A stretch of DNA of 64,000 nt from Geodermatophilus nigrescens (GTDB lineage: Bacteria > Actinomycetota > Actinomycetes > Mycobacteriales > Geodermatophilaceae): the NCBI RefSeq assembly GCF_900129495.1, contig NZ_FQVX01000001.1, positions 1,462,346 through 1,526,345 of the forward strand, given 5' to 3'. The stretch's first letter is position 1. Each line of letters begins with the position of its first letter. The notes under the pieces were generated by a model that saw nothing but the letters and a program-made list of their open reading frames with translations, ran no database searches and was not told the origin of the DNA. This document shows, piece after piece, positions 9,111 to 17,600 of this stretch. The translations under genes were made by a program, and so were the position numbers.

Positions 9111-10520
9111 TCACCGGCTCGCCGCCGCGGGCTGGGCGGAGGCGAGGCCCACCAGCTCGTCGAGGCCCCGCCGGATGCCGTCGGAGAGGACGTCGAGGTC
9201 GGGGAAGGCGTCGAAGTCGGCGTTGATCCCGAACGTCATCGAGGTCAGGTAGCTGAAGATGCCGATCGAGATCCGGGTGCCGCCGCCGATGGGGACGTAC
9301 GGGTGCGCGGAGACCATCCGCCTGCCGAGCACGTACAGCGGCACGCGGGGGCCGGGCACGTTGGTGGTCACCGCCTGGCACCACAGCTGGCCGGCCGAGG
9401 CCGCCGCGCGCACGCCGAGCGCGAGCAGCGTCGGGGCCATGTAGTCGCCCATCGCGATGATCGAGCGGGCGTCGACGGCCTGCATCGTCTTCTTGTACTC
9501 GTCCATCTGGCGCCGGATGGACGCCAGCCGGGCCACGGGGTCGGGCTCGCCCACGGGCAGGTCGACGAAGACCGCCGTCACCTGGTTGTTGAGCGACCCG
9601 CGCTCGTCCTCCCGGCGCACCGAGATCGGCACCATGGTGCGCACGACCGTGTCCCCGCCGAGCGCGCCGCGGCCCTGCAGCAGGTCGCGGAAGCCGCGGG
9701 TGATCGCGGTGAGGACGACGTCGTTGACCGTGCCGCCGAGTCCCGCGCGCGCCGCCTTGATCTCGGCGAGCTCCGCGTCCGACCACGCCCACCGCCGGTG
9801 CGGGCCGATCGGGCCGGTGAGCGTGCGGGCCAGCGGGGTGAGCGCCTGGCGGGCGAGCGTGGGCAGGCTCGCGGCCGCGGCGCGGGCGCTGGACACCAGG
9901 CCCTTCGCGCCGTGGGAGACCGCCTCCGGGCCGGGCAGCGAGGTCAGCTGGCGCAGCGGCGCCGTCATCGTCTCGGCGACCGCGCCGGCGGCCATCGCGA
10001 GACCCGAGGGGGTGCGCTGCGGCGACCAGTCGCGCGGCGCGGGGTGCTCGGCGTTCGGGTCGAGGTCGAACATGACCTGCATCAGGTCGGTGCCGGCGAC
10101 GCCGTCGACCATGCAGTGGTGGACCTTGGAGATGATCGCCCACCGGTCGTCCTCCAGGCCCTCGACCAGCCACACCTCCCACAGCGGCTTGGCCATGTCC
10201 AGGCGCTGGCCGAGCACGCGCCCCGCGAGGTTGCGCAGCTGCTCCTGGCCGCCGGGCTTGGGCAGGGCGGTGTGCCGGACGTGGTAGAGGATCTGGAAGT
10301 GCGGGTCGTCGACCCACAGCGGCCGGCCCAGGTTCAGCGGCACCTCGCGCACCCGCTGCCGGTAGCGCGGCACCTGGGGCAGCTTGCTGAGCAGCAGCCG
10401 CACGAGGTCGCCGTAGGAGGGCGCCGGGCCCTCGAAGACGGCGACCGACCCCACGTGCAGCGGCGCGTTCTCGCTCTCGGCGTAGTAGAAGCCGGCGTCG
10501 GTGGAGCTCAGGCGGTCCAC
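9111..10520 (-). CDS. wax ester synthase/diacylglycerol O-acyltransferase
   Basis: WS/DGAT family enzyme, 469 aa, typical full length. The active-site motif reads HHCMVDG (HHxxxDG) at about residue 135. Family blocks MDRLSSTDAGF at the N-terminus, PLWEVWLVEGL, GTVNDVVLTA and the C-terminal NVPGP are all visible. It esterifies diacylglycerol or a fatty alcohol with acyl-CoA to make storage lipid. The GTG at 10520 is preceded by AAGGAG with 6-nt spacing. It is the second WS/DGAT in this block, the first being the C-terminal domain of the fusion at 2737-5688, so the strain has at least two such activities here. Confidence 0.93.
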   Translation of the reverse strand: MDRLSSTDAGFYYAESENAPLHVGSVAVFEGPAPSYGDLVRLLLSKLPQVPRYRQRVREVPLNLGRPLWVDDPHFQILYHVRHTALPKPGGQEQLRNLAGRVLGQRLDMAKPLWEVWLVEGLEDDRWAIISKVHHCMVDGVAGTDLMQVMFDLDPNAEHPAPRDWSPQRTPSGLAMAAGAVAETMTAPLRQLTSLPGPEAVSHGAKGLVSSARAAAASLPTLARQALTPLARTLTGPIGPHRRWAWSDAELAEIKAARAGLGGTVNDVVLTAITRGFRDLLQGRGALGGDTVVRTMVPISVRREDERGSLNNQVTAVFVDLPVGEPDPVARLASIRRQMDEYKKTMQAVDARSIIAMGDYMAPTLLALGVRAAASAGQLWCQAVTTNVPGPRVPLYVLGRRMVSAHPYVPIGGGTRISIGIFSYLTSMTFGINADFDAFPDLDVLSDGIRRGLDELVGLASAQPAAASR

Positions 10521-10624
10521 GGTCGCTCCTTCGCTGGTCGAGACTGTTCCGTCCGGTCCTGTGTCCACCGACCGGCCGGCCGAACCCCGTGCTGTGGTGC
10601 CGGACACAGTAGGACGGCGCGTCG

Positions 10625-11617
10625 TCAGCCCGCCCGGCGGGCGTCCCCGGCCGCCACCCGGTCGAGCAGGCCGACCAGGGCCTCGTCCACCACGGACGTG
10701 CGGGTCAGGTTGACGCTGTGCCCGGCCCCCGGGACGACGACGAGCTCGCAGCCGGGCCCGAGCAGCTCGGCCAGCCGGCGGCCGTGCGCGGCGGGGGTGA
10801 GGCGGTCGTACTCCGCGGCGACGACGGCCGTGGGCACCCGGCCGAGCACCGGCAGCGCCGCGGTCTCGTCGTGGTCGAGGAAGGTGCCGTAGAAGGCCAT
10901 GGTCACCGTCAGCGGCGTCTCCTCGAGCATGTCCTGCACCACGCGGACGGCCTCGGGCGTCGCGTCGTCGCGGCCGAAGAGGTACTTCCGCATGGCGCGG
11001 CGGCCGATCCGGGTGCCGCGGCGGCGGTACCGCTCGAGGAACGGGGCGAGCAGCCGCAGCCACCACAGGTAGAGCGGGAGCAGGTGCAGCCGGCGCATCA
11101 GCCCCACGGCCGCGCCGAGCAGGCCCTCGGACACCAGGCCGCCCGCGGAGGTGGCCAGCAGGAAGGCCCCGACGACGCGGGCGCCGATCTCCTGCGGCCG
11201 CTGCCGGGCGTAGGCCATGACCGTCATGCCGCCCATCGAGTGCCCGGCCAGCACGACCGGCCGGCCCGCGGGGACGACGGTGTCGAGCACCTGGCCGAGG
11301 TCGCGGGCGGTGCGGTCGATGGTCGCCGTCGTCGGGTCGGCCCAGCTCGACCGGCCGTGGCCGCGGTGGTCCCACAGCACCAGGCGGGCGCGGTCGCGGA
11401 CGGCCTCGCGCTGCAGCTGCCACTCGCCCAGGCGGGCGGTGAAGCCGTGGCAGAAGACGACGGTGACCGGCGCGTCCTCGGGGCCGTCGAACTCCACGTG
11501 CAGGTCGACGCCGTCGTCGGTGCGGACGGTGCGCGAGCCCGGCGGCGGGGGACCGCCGGTGCCCGGGACGATCGGGATGCGGGGCGCGGGCGGGGTGGCC
11601 CGGCGGCGGCGCGGCAT
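10625..11617 (-). CDS. alpha/beta hydrolase, possible lipase/esterase
   Basis: Alpha/beta-hydrolase of about 330 aa. VVFCHGFTA gives the oxyanion strand, GHSMGG the nucleophile elbow, AAEYDRLTP the acid loop and PGAGHSVNL the histidine. An arginine/proline-rich stretch (RRRR...PPPP) precedes the fold, so the N-terminus may be a membrane-proximal or poorly ordered segment. I take the ATG at 11617; a TTG at 11674 in the same frame is an alternative. In mycobacteria an esterase gene (lipQ) sits beside plsB2/plsC/WS-DGAT genes, so a role in acylglycerol turnover is plausible but not shown. Confidence 0.8.
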   Translation of the reverse strand: MPRRRRATPPAPRIPIVPGTGGPPPPGSRTVRTDDGVDLHVEFDGPEDAPVTVVFCHGFTARLGEWQLQREAVRDRARLVLWDHRGHGRSSWADPTTATIDRTARDLGQVLDTVVPAGRPVVLAGHSMGGMTVMAYARQRPQEIGARVVGAFLLATSAGGLVSEGLLGAAVGLMRRLHLLPLYLWWLRLLAPFLERYRRRGTRIGRRAMRKYLFGRDDATPEAVRVVQDMLEETPLTVTMAFYGTFLDHDETAALPVLGRVPTAVVAAEYDRLTPAAHGRRLAELLGPGCELVVVPGAGHSVNLTRTSVVDEALVGLLDRVAAGDARRAG

Positions 11618-11681
11618 CCGTCCATGACAACGCAGGTCCCCGCGGGCGGCGACCGGGGGCCGATAGGACGACAAATGCCCT

Positions 11682-13634
11682 TCAGCCGCCCGGGGCCGCC
11701 GTCTCCGGCCGCTTGCCCGGCGCGGCGTCGCGCACGAGCCGGCGGGCGGCGTCGACCTCGCGCGCCACCGGGGCGAGGACGCCGTCGGCGTGGATCTCGG
11801 CGTCGTCGGGCGGCCGGTGCGCGCGGACGTCGTCCTCCAGCTCGCGCAGGGCGCGCCGCAGCACCGCCACCTGCGCCGGGTCGGGGGAGTGCCCGCCGTG
11901 CCGGACGGCGATGACCGCCTCGGTGACGGCGTCGGCCGTCCGCTCCAGCTGCACGATCACCGGCCACCACGCCCCGGCGCGGGTGCTGATCGGCGGTGGC
12001 TCGGCCAGCCGCCGCTGCAGCTGGGTGTGCAGCTCGGTGAGCGCGCGGTAGGCGCGCCGGCGCGCCCGCCGCCGGACGACGGCGTCCTCACCGAACGCCG
12101 CGCCGACGAACTCGTCGAGGGCGAGGGCGGCCGCGCGCATCGCCTCGTCCAGCGGCGCCCGCCACGTCTGCGGCCACAGCAGGTAGCCCGCGACCAGCAC
12201 GATCGCGCAGCCGATGAGGGTGTCGACCAGCCGGGCGCCGACCAGCCCCGGCCCGCCCGGCACGGCGAGGTCGAGCAGCAGGATGATCACCGGCGTCTGG
12301 AACACCGAGAACAGGCCGAAGTTCGCGCCCCGGGCCCACGGCAGCAGCCCGGCGCCGACGGCCATCGCCGCGACCACCCAGGCGTTGCCGGGCAGCACCG
12401 ACAGCAGCAGCGAGCCGATCAGGACGCCGAGGAGCGTGCCCGCGCCGCGCTGCACCGCGCGGGTGAACACCGACCCGAAGTCGGGCTTGAGCACGATCGC
12501 CACGGTGAGCAGCACCCAGTAGGGCCGCTCGATGGGCAGCAGCTGGCGGGCGACCTCGGCGATCGTCATGCACAGCACGAGGCGCAGCGCGAAGTCGCGG
12601 GTGTCGGGGCTGCCGAGGGTGCGGTCGGCGACGTCGCGCAGCCGCTCGCGCCACGGCGGGCGGTCCTGGGCGACGGCGGCGCCGGCCCGCTCCTCGGGGT
12701 CGCCGACCACCGCCCACGCCAGCCGCACGCCGTGGCGGACCGCGCGCCGCTGCGGCGGGCCCTCCTCCAGCGCCGGGGGCCGGTCGGGCGGCAGCGAGCG
12801 GCTCCCGGTGACGGCCGCGGCCAGCGCGTGCACCGCGGTGACGTCGTGCGGGTCGGCGTGCACGCCCGCCCGGGCCGAGGCGACGGCGGCCTCCACCAGC
12901 GGCGCGGTGGAGTTGAGGACGCCGGCCAGTTCCGCGAGCTCCCGGTTGCGGCCAGCGGCGAGGCTGCGGGTGCGGATCACCCGGTCGTAGGCGGCGTTCA
13001 GGGCGGTGGTGAGCTCGCGGCGGGCGCCGTCGGCGCCGTCGGTGCCGACGGCGGTGAGCAGCCCGGTGATCCGGGTGAGGACGGCGGCCACCGCGGTGCG
13101 GTCGGGGTCGGCGGGGTCGGTCGCGGCCTGCAGGAGCGTCAGGAGCGTCGCCCACCCGGCGCCCGCGGCGAAGAACGCCACCTCCGCCTCTGCCGGCAGC
13201 GAGGTGACCAGGCCGGACGCGAGCGCGGTGTAGACGAGCAGCTGGAGCGCGCCCAGCGACATCGCCGAGTTGACCGCGCTGATCAGCGCCGCCGCGGCCG
13301 CCAGCAGCGCGACCACGAGGACGGGCAGCACCCCGCCACCGCTGGCGTACTGCCCGGCGACGAGGCCCACGGCCCCGAAGCCGACCGCGGCCGCGGTGCG
13401 CCGCAGCCGGTCGCGCAGCGGCCCGCCCTGCGGGGCGAGGGTGGCGGCGAGCGCGCCGGTGGTGCCGAAGACGCCGGCGCCCAGGGCGTGCTGGCCGCCG
13501 ACGAGCAGCGCCACGGCCAGCGGGGCGGGCACCGCGACGGCGAAGCGGGCGACGTCGCGCCACGGCACCGGCGGCGGCGAGGTGCGCACCAGCTCCTCGA
13601 GCCACGCGGGTGCGCGCAGCGACCTGTCCGCCAC
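11682..13634 (-). CDS. FUSC-family membrane protein (putative aromatic-acid/efflux transporter)
   Basis: A 650-aa integral membrane protein with two similar hydrophobic halves, each with about five or six transmembrane segments (residues about 25-185 and 330-500), each followed by a soluble helical part. This duplicated layout is typical of the fusaric acid resistance/AaeB superfamily (FUSC). The second half carries the conserved RPYWVLLTVAIVLKPDF-type segment. The likely role is export of aromatic or amphipathic compounds; the substrate is unknown. The GTG at 13634 has no strong ribosome binding site. No periplasmic adaptor gene is adjacent. Confidence 0.8.
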   Translation of the reverse strand: MADRSLRAPAWLEELVRTSPPPVPWRDVARFAVAVPAPLAVALLVGGQHALGAGVFGTTGALAATLAPQGGPLRDRLRRTAAAVGFGAVGLVAGQYASGGGVLPVLVVALLAAAAALISAVNSAMSLGALQLLVYTALASGLVTSLPAEAEVAFFAAGAGWATLLTLLQAATDPADPDRTAVAAVLTRITGLLTAVGTDGADGARRELTTALNAAYDRVIRTRSLAAGRNRELAELAGVLNSTAPLVEAAVASARAGVHADPHDVTAVHALAAAVTGSRSLPPDRPPALEEGPPQRRAVRHGVRLAWAVVGDPEERAGAAVAQDRPPWRERLRDVADRTLGSPDTRDFALRLVLCMTIAEVARQLLPIERPYWVLLTVAIVLKPDFGSVFTRAVQRGAGTLLGVLIGSLLLSVLPGNAWVVAAMAVGAGLLPWARGANFGLFSVFQTPVIILLLDLAVPGGPGLVGARLVDTLIGCAIVLVAGYLLWPQTWRAPLDEAMRAAALALDEFVGAAFGEDAVVRRRARRRAYRALTELHTQLQRRLAEPPPISTRAGAWWPVIVQLERTADAVTEAVIAVRHGGHSPDPAQVAVLRRALRELEDDVRAHRPPDDAEIHADGVLAPVAREVDAARRLVRDAAPGKRPETAAPGG

Positions 13635-13704
13635 GGGACCGAGCCTGCCACCCGGCGGGCGGAGGGCCGGGGCGGCGCATGATCAGGTGGGCTGATCGCG
13701 TCGC

Positions 13705-13736
13705 GTCCTGGCTCACCGCCGACGGTGAGCCAGGAC
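13705..13736. repeat. perfect 14-bp-arm hairpin with a third partial copy
   Basis: GTCCTGGCTCACCG and its exact complement are separated by a 4-nt loop, in the gap between the divergent FUSC and NIF3 genes. A further GAGCCAGGACG lies at 13747-13757, so the arm sequence occurs three times within about 55 bp. There is no T-tract, so it is not a classical terminator. A regulatory or REP-like role is possible. Confidence 0.6.
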
Positions 13737-13860
13737 GTCCCACGCTGAGCCAGGACGCCGGCGGCGCCACCGCCGCGGCGGACGGCCGGCGCGGTCGCCC
13801 GCCCCCGGCGCCGGTCGGCTGCTCGCCCTCCTGCCGGCTTCCGCCGACCGGCCCGGCCTC

Positions 13861-13866
13861 TAGGGT
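13861..13866 (+). promoter_or_regulatory. -10 box (TAGGGT) of leaderless NIF3 gene
   Basis: TAGGGT ends 8 nt before the GTG at 13875, the spacing expected when transcription begins at the start codon. No Shine-Dalgarno sequence precedes the GTG, which supports leaderless translation. Confidence 0.5.
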
Positions 13867-13874
13867 CGGCGCCC

Positions 13875-14753
13875 GTGACCGCCACCTTGGGCGAGGTCGT
13901 CGCCGCGCTGGAGGCCCGCTACGACCCGGCGCTGGCCGAGAGCTGGGACGCCGTCGGGCTCGTGTGCGGCGACCCGGCCGAACCGGTCGGGCGCGTGCTC
14001 GTCGCCGTCGACCCGGTCGCCGACGTCGTCGACGAGGCGATCGACACCGGCGCGCAGCTGCTCGTCACCCACCACCCGCTGTTCCTGACCGCGGTGCACG
14101 GCGTCCCCGCCGACGACCCGAAGGGGCGGCTGGTGCACCGGCTGGTCCGAGCGGGGTGCGGGTTGTTCGTCGCGCACACCAACGCCGACCGCGCCGCCGA
14201 CGTCGGCGTCAACGACGCGCTGGCCGCCGTCCTCGGGCTGACCGGCACCCGGCCGCTGGAGCCGGTGGCACCGGGCTCGCGGCAGGGACACGGCCGGGTG
14301 GGGGAGCTGCCCGAGCCGACCACGCTGGCGGGGTTCGCCGCGCTCGCCGCGGCGGTGCTCCCCGCCACCGAGGGCGGCGTCCGCGCGGCCGGGGACCCGG
14401 ACCGGCCCGTGCGCACGGTCGCCGTCTGCGGGGGCAGCGGCGGCTCACTGCTGCCGGCCGCCGCGGCCGCCGGCGCCGACGTCCTGCTCACCAGCGACCT
14501 GCGCCACCACCCCGTGTCGGAGTCCCGGGAGTCGGACGGGCCCGCGGTCTGTGACGTGGCACACTTCGCCTCCGAGTGGCCCTGGGTGCCCGTGGCCGCG
14601 GACGTGCTGGCCGGGGACCTGTCGGGCAGGGTCTCGGTGGCCGCGTCGCGGCTGCGCACCGATCCCTGGACGGTGCACCGGGGCCCGCGCACGGGGGACG
14701 ACCCGGCCCGACGGGCCGGTGGACGAGGAGGGGACGGATGGCCAGCGCAGTGA
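13875..14753 (+). CDS. NIF3-like dinuclear metal-binding protein (GTP cyclohydrolase I type 2/DUF34)
   Basis: NIF3/YbgI/DUF34 family, 292 aa, forming a toroidal hexamer with a dinuclear metal site. The metal ligands are recognisable: VTHHPLF (HH pair), HTNAD, and the C-terminal HFASEWP (HxxxE). ESWDAVGLVCGD at the N-terminus is the family signature ('NxGL' region). The biochemical role of the family is not settled. The gene reads into the DUF3311 gene with a 16-bp overlap, and the zinc-ribbon and RNase H genes that follow are its usual actinobacterial neighbours. The residues after about 270 are a divergent tail. Confidence 0.9.
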   Translation: MTATLGEVVAALEARYDPALAESWDAVGLVCGDPAEPVGRVLVAVDPVADVVDEAIDTGAQLLVTHHPLFLTAVHGVPADDPKGRLVHRLVRAGCGLFVAHTNADRAADVGVNDALAAVLGLTGTRPLEPVAPGSRQGHGRVGELPEPTTLAGFAALAAAVLPATEGGVRAAGDPDRPVRTVAVCGGSGGSLLPAAAAAGADVLLTSDLRHHPVSESRESDGPAVCDVAHFASEWPWVPVAADVLAGDLSGRVSVAASRLRTDPWTVHRGPRTGDDPARRAGGRGGDGWPAQ

Positions 14754-15109
14754 CACCGCCCGCGGGGGGACCGCGGGGGACCGACGGGGCGCCGGTGCGC
14801 AGCGACCGCAGCCCGTGGAACTGGCTGCTGCTGGTGCCGATCGTGGTGCCGCTGCTCGTCCCGCTGTTCAACCGCGTGGAGCCGACGCTGTTCGGCTGGC
14901 CGTTCTTCTACTGGGTGCAGCTGCTGTTCGTCGCCCTCGGCGTGCTGACCACCGTGGTCGTCTACCGGGCCACCCGGCGCAGCCCGGCCGAGCAGGCCGC
15001 CGCCCGGGCCGCCGTCGCGCGGGACACCACGCCGCGGGACACCGCCGCACGCGACACCACCGCGCGGGGCACGACGCCGCGCGACACCGACCGGGACGGG
15101 GGGCGCTGA
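14738..15109 (+). CDS. DUF3311 small membrane protein
   Basis: A 123-aa protein with two transmembrane helices: LLLVPIVVPLLVPLF near residue 30 and FFYWVQLLFVALGVLTTVV near 57, followed by an arginine-rich end. This is the DUF3311 pattern, a family usually encoded directly before sodium:solute symporters, as here (3-bp gap), and probably an accessory subunit. The ATG at 14738 has GAGGAGGGG upstream. The C-terminal 30 residues are a degenerate RDTTxRDT repeat at both protein and DNA level, which is unusual for the family. Confidence 0.85.
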   Translation: MASAVTPPAGGPRGTDGAPVRSDRSPWNWLLLVPIVVPLLVPLFNRVEPTLFGWPFFYWVQLLFVALGVLTTVVVYRATRRSPAEQAAARAAVARDTTPRDTAARDTTARGTTPRDTDRDGGR

Positions 15110-15112
15110 GCC

Positions 15113-16756
15113 GTGGACGGGGTCAACGTCGTCGAGCTGTCGATCGTCATCTTCTTCTTCGTCGTCGTCACGGTGCTGGGGTTCGTCGCCTCGCGCTGGC
15201 GGCGGGCGGAGAGCCTCATGCACCTCGACGAGTGGGGCCTGGGCGGGCGCAACTTCGGTACCTGGGTCACCTGGTTCCTGCTCGGCGGTGACCTCTACAC
15301 CGCCTACACGTTCGTCGCCGTCCCGGCGCTGATGTTCGGCGCGGGCGCGGCCGGCTTCTTCGCCGTCCCGTACACGGTGGTCATCTACCCGCTGGTCTTC
15401 CTCGTGGTGATCCGCCTGTGGTCGGTCAGCCACGTGCGCGGCTACGTCACCCCGGCCGACTTCGTGCGCGCCCGGTTCGACTCCCCGGGCCTGGCGCTGC
15501 TGGTCGCCCTCACCGGGATCGTCGCGACGATGCCCTACATCGCCCTCCAGCTGGTCGGCATCGAGGCGATCCTCAAGGCGATGGGCGTCGAGGGCGAGCT
15601 GCCCCTGATCGTCGCGTTCGTGATCCTGGCGCTCTACACCTACAACTCCGGGCTGCGGGCGCCGGCGCTCATCGCGTTCGTCAAGGACACGCTGATCTAC
15701 CTGACGATCATCGTCGCGGTCATCGTCATCCCGGTGAAGCTGGGCGGCTGGGACGCCATCTTCGGCGCGGCCGAGGAGAAGTTCTCCGCCGGCACCGGCG
15801 CCGGGGTCATCCTCCCGGCGACCGGGCAGCTGGGGTACGCGACGCTGGCCCTCGGCTCGGCGCTGGCGCTGTTCCTCTACCCGCACTCGCTCACCGGCGT
15901 GCTGGCCGCCAGCAACCGCGACGTGCTCAAGCGCAACATGAGCGCGCTGCCGGTCTACAGCCTGGCGCTCGGCTTCATCGCGCTGCTGGGCTTCATGGCG
16001 ATCGCCGCCGGGGTCACGCCGATCGGCGAGGACGGCAACACGATCGTGCCGGTCCTGTTCCAGGAGATGTTCCCGAGCTGGTTCGCCGGCGTCGCGTTCG
16101 CCGCCATCGGCATCGGCGCGCTGGTGCCGGCGGCGATCATGTCGATCGCCGCGGCGAACCTGTTCACCCGCAACATCTACAAGGAGTTCCTGAAGCGGGA
16201 CGCCACCCCGCGGCAGGAGGCGCAGGTCGCCAAGATCGTCTCGCTGGTGGTCAAGTTCGGCGCGGTCGCGGCGATCCTGTTCATCGACCCGCAGTTCTCC
16301 ATCGACCTGCAGCTCATCGGCGGCGTGATCATCCTGCAGACGCTGCCCGCGGTCGCGCTGGGCCTCTACACCCGCTGGCTGCACCGCGGCGGGCTCATCG
16401 CCGGCTGGTTCGCCGGCATGGCCTCCGGCCTGCTGATGCTCTACAACATCCCGCGCCTGGGCCCGGACGGCACGGTCGTCCGCGAGCACTTCGGCGGCTC
16501 GTCGTTCGCGCTGTCCAAGCTCGGCCTCGACAGCGCCTCCAGCGTCTACACCGGGCTGCTCGCGCTGCTGGCCAACCTGCTGGTGGCCGTGCTCGTCACC
16601 GTGGTCCTGCGGGCGATGAAGGTGTCCGACGGCGTCGACGCGACGGCGCCGGCCGACTACACCGCCGAGCGCGAGGACCCGACGTTCCGCGAGCTCCCCG
16701 ACCCGCTGGAGTCCGCCCCGCCCGGAGCGACGGGAGGGGAGACCGCCCGCAGGTAA
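15113..16756 (+). CDS. sodium:solute symporter (MctP/ActP-like)
   Basis: A 547-aa SSS-family permease with about 13 hydrophobic segments. The family pattern is clear: an N-terminal outward helix, then GGRNFGTWVTWFLLGGDLYTAYTF, YPLVFLVVIRLW, and GIGALVPAAIMSIAAANLFTRN in the loop that ends the core. Paired with DUF3311 it resembles the monocarboxylate permeases MctP/MctC (acetate, pyruvate, propionate), but the substrate is inferred. The GTG start lies 3 bp after the DUF3311 stop, so the pair is one operon. A GC-rich hairpin follows the stop immediately. Confidence 0.88.
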   Translation: MDGVNVVELSIVIFFFVVVTVLGFVASRWRRAESLMHLDEWGLGGRNFGTWVTWFLLGGDLYTAYTFVAVPALMFGAGAAGFFAVPYTVVIYPLVFLVVIRLWSVSHVRGYVTPADFVRARFDSPGLALLVALTGIVATMPYIALQLVGIEAILKAMGVEGELPLIVAFVILALYTYNSGLRAPALIAFVKDTLIYLTIIVAVIVIPVKLGGWDAIFGAAEEKFSAGTGAGVILPATGQLGYATLALGSALALFLYPHSLTGVLAASNRDVLKRNMSALPVYSLALGFIALLGFMAIAAGVTPIGEDGNTIVPVLFQEMFPSWFAGVAFAAIGIGALVPAAIMSIAAANLFTRNIYKEFLKRDATPRQEAQVAKIVSLVVKFGAVAAILFIDPQFSIDLQLIGGVIILQTLPAVALGLYTRWLHRGGLIAGWFAGMASGLLMLYNIPRLGPDGTVVREHFGGSSFALSKLGLDSASSVYTGLLALLANLLVAVLVTVVLRAMKVSDGVDATAPADYTAEREDPTFRELPDPLESAPPGATGGETARR

Positions 16757-16760
16757 GTCG

Positions 16761-16817
16761 AAGGACCCCCGTGCCCCCCACCGCTCGCAGGCTCGCGGCG
16801 GGACCCTGCACGGGGGC
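16761..16817. repeat. dispersed intergenic hairpin repeat, copy 1
   Basis: Outer arms CCCCCGTGC (16766-16774) and GCACGGGGG (16808-16816) enclose a core containing CGCTCGCAGGCTCGCGGCGG and then GGACCCT. A second copy at 23138-23193 shares the flanking GAAGGACC, the CTCGCA-GCTCG core and GCGGGACCCT but has compensating different arms. This is a repeated, structurally conserved element. Here it sits just after the symporter stop and may act as a terminator. Confidence 0.65.
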
Positions 16818-16847
16818 CGAGGGCCAGGGGACGGGGCGGAGCCCCGG

Positions 16848-16853
16848 TAGGTT
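16848..16853 (+). promoter_or_regulatory. -10 box (TAGGTT) of leaderless zinc-ribbon gene
   Basis: TAGGTT lies 6 nt before the GTG at 16860, and no ribosome binding site is present. The spacing fits a leaderless transcript. Confidence 0.45.
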
Positions 16854-16859
16854 GTCCTG

Positions 16860-17600
16860 GTGAAGGCCGACCACTTCGAGCAGCAGAAGCTCCTGGCGCT
16901 GGCCGACGAGGACGTCGCGCTCACCCAGCTCGCCCACCGGAAGCGGACACTGCCGGAGACGGCCGCCGTCGAGGCCGCGCTGGAGTCCGAGCGGACCTTC
17001 GCCGAGGCGGAGGTCCGCGCGGAGACCGAGGTGCGCGACCTCGACCGGGAGCAGAAGCGGCTCGAGGGCGACGTCGACACCGTCCGGCAGCGCGCCGACC
17101 GCGACCGGTCCCGGATCGACTCCGGGGCGGCGACGCCGAAGGAGATCACCTCGCTGCAGTCGGAGCTGCAGTCGCTGGGGCGGCGGCAGTCCGACCTGGA
17201 GGACCAGGTGCTCGAGCTGATGGAGCGCCGGGAGACCGCCGACGCCGCGCTGGTCGCCGCGCAGACCGGCCGGGCCTCGGCCGTCGCCGACCGCGAGCGG
17301 GCCGAGCAGCTCCGCGACGACTCCCTGGCCGACATCGCCGACTCGACCTCGCGGCACCAGGCCGCTCGGGACGAGGTCGCCGCCGCCATCTCGGCCCCGC
17401 TGCTGACGCTGTACGACCGCATCCGCACCCAGACCGGCACCACCGGCGCGGCCATGCTCAAGGCCCGCCAGTGCCAGGGCTGCCGCATCGAGCTCAACGG
17501 CCGCGAGCTCGCCGCGGTCCGCAACGCCGACCCGCACGAGGTGGTGCGCTGCGAGAACTGCGGCCGGATCCTCGTCCGCACCGCCGAGTCCGGGCTGTGA
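16860..17600 (+). CDS. C4-type zinc-ribbon coiled-coil protein (Rv2229c-like)
   Basis: A 246-aa protein. Residues about 5-185 are strongly charged heptad-like coiled coil. The C-terminus is a zinc ribbon with CQGC at 205-208 and CENC at 231-234. This is the actinobacterial zf-RING_7/CT398-like family, normally encoded between the NIF3 and RNase H/phosphatase genes, exactly as here. The function is not established in the family; the shape suggests an RNA- or ribosome-associated scaffold. The next gene starts inside its stop codon (GTGA), so translation is coupled. Confidence 0.88.
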   Translation: MKADHFEQQKLLALADEDVALTQLAHRKRTLPETAAVEAALESERTFAEAEVRAETEVRDLDREQKRLEGDVDTVRQRADRDRSRIDSGAATPKEITSLQSELQSLGRRQSDLEDQVLELMERRETADAALVAAQTGRASAVADRERAEQLRDDSLADIADSTSRHQAARDEVAAAISAPLLTLYDRIRTQTGTTGAAMLKARQCQGCRIELNGRELAAVRNADPHEVVRCENCGRILVRTAESGL

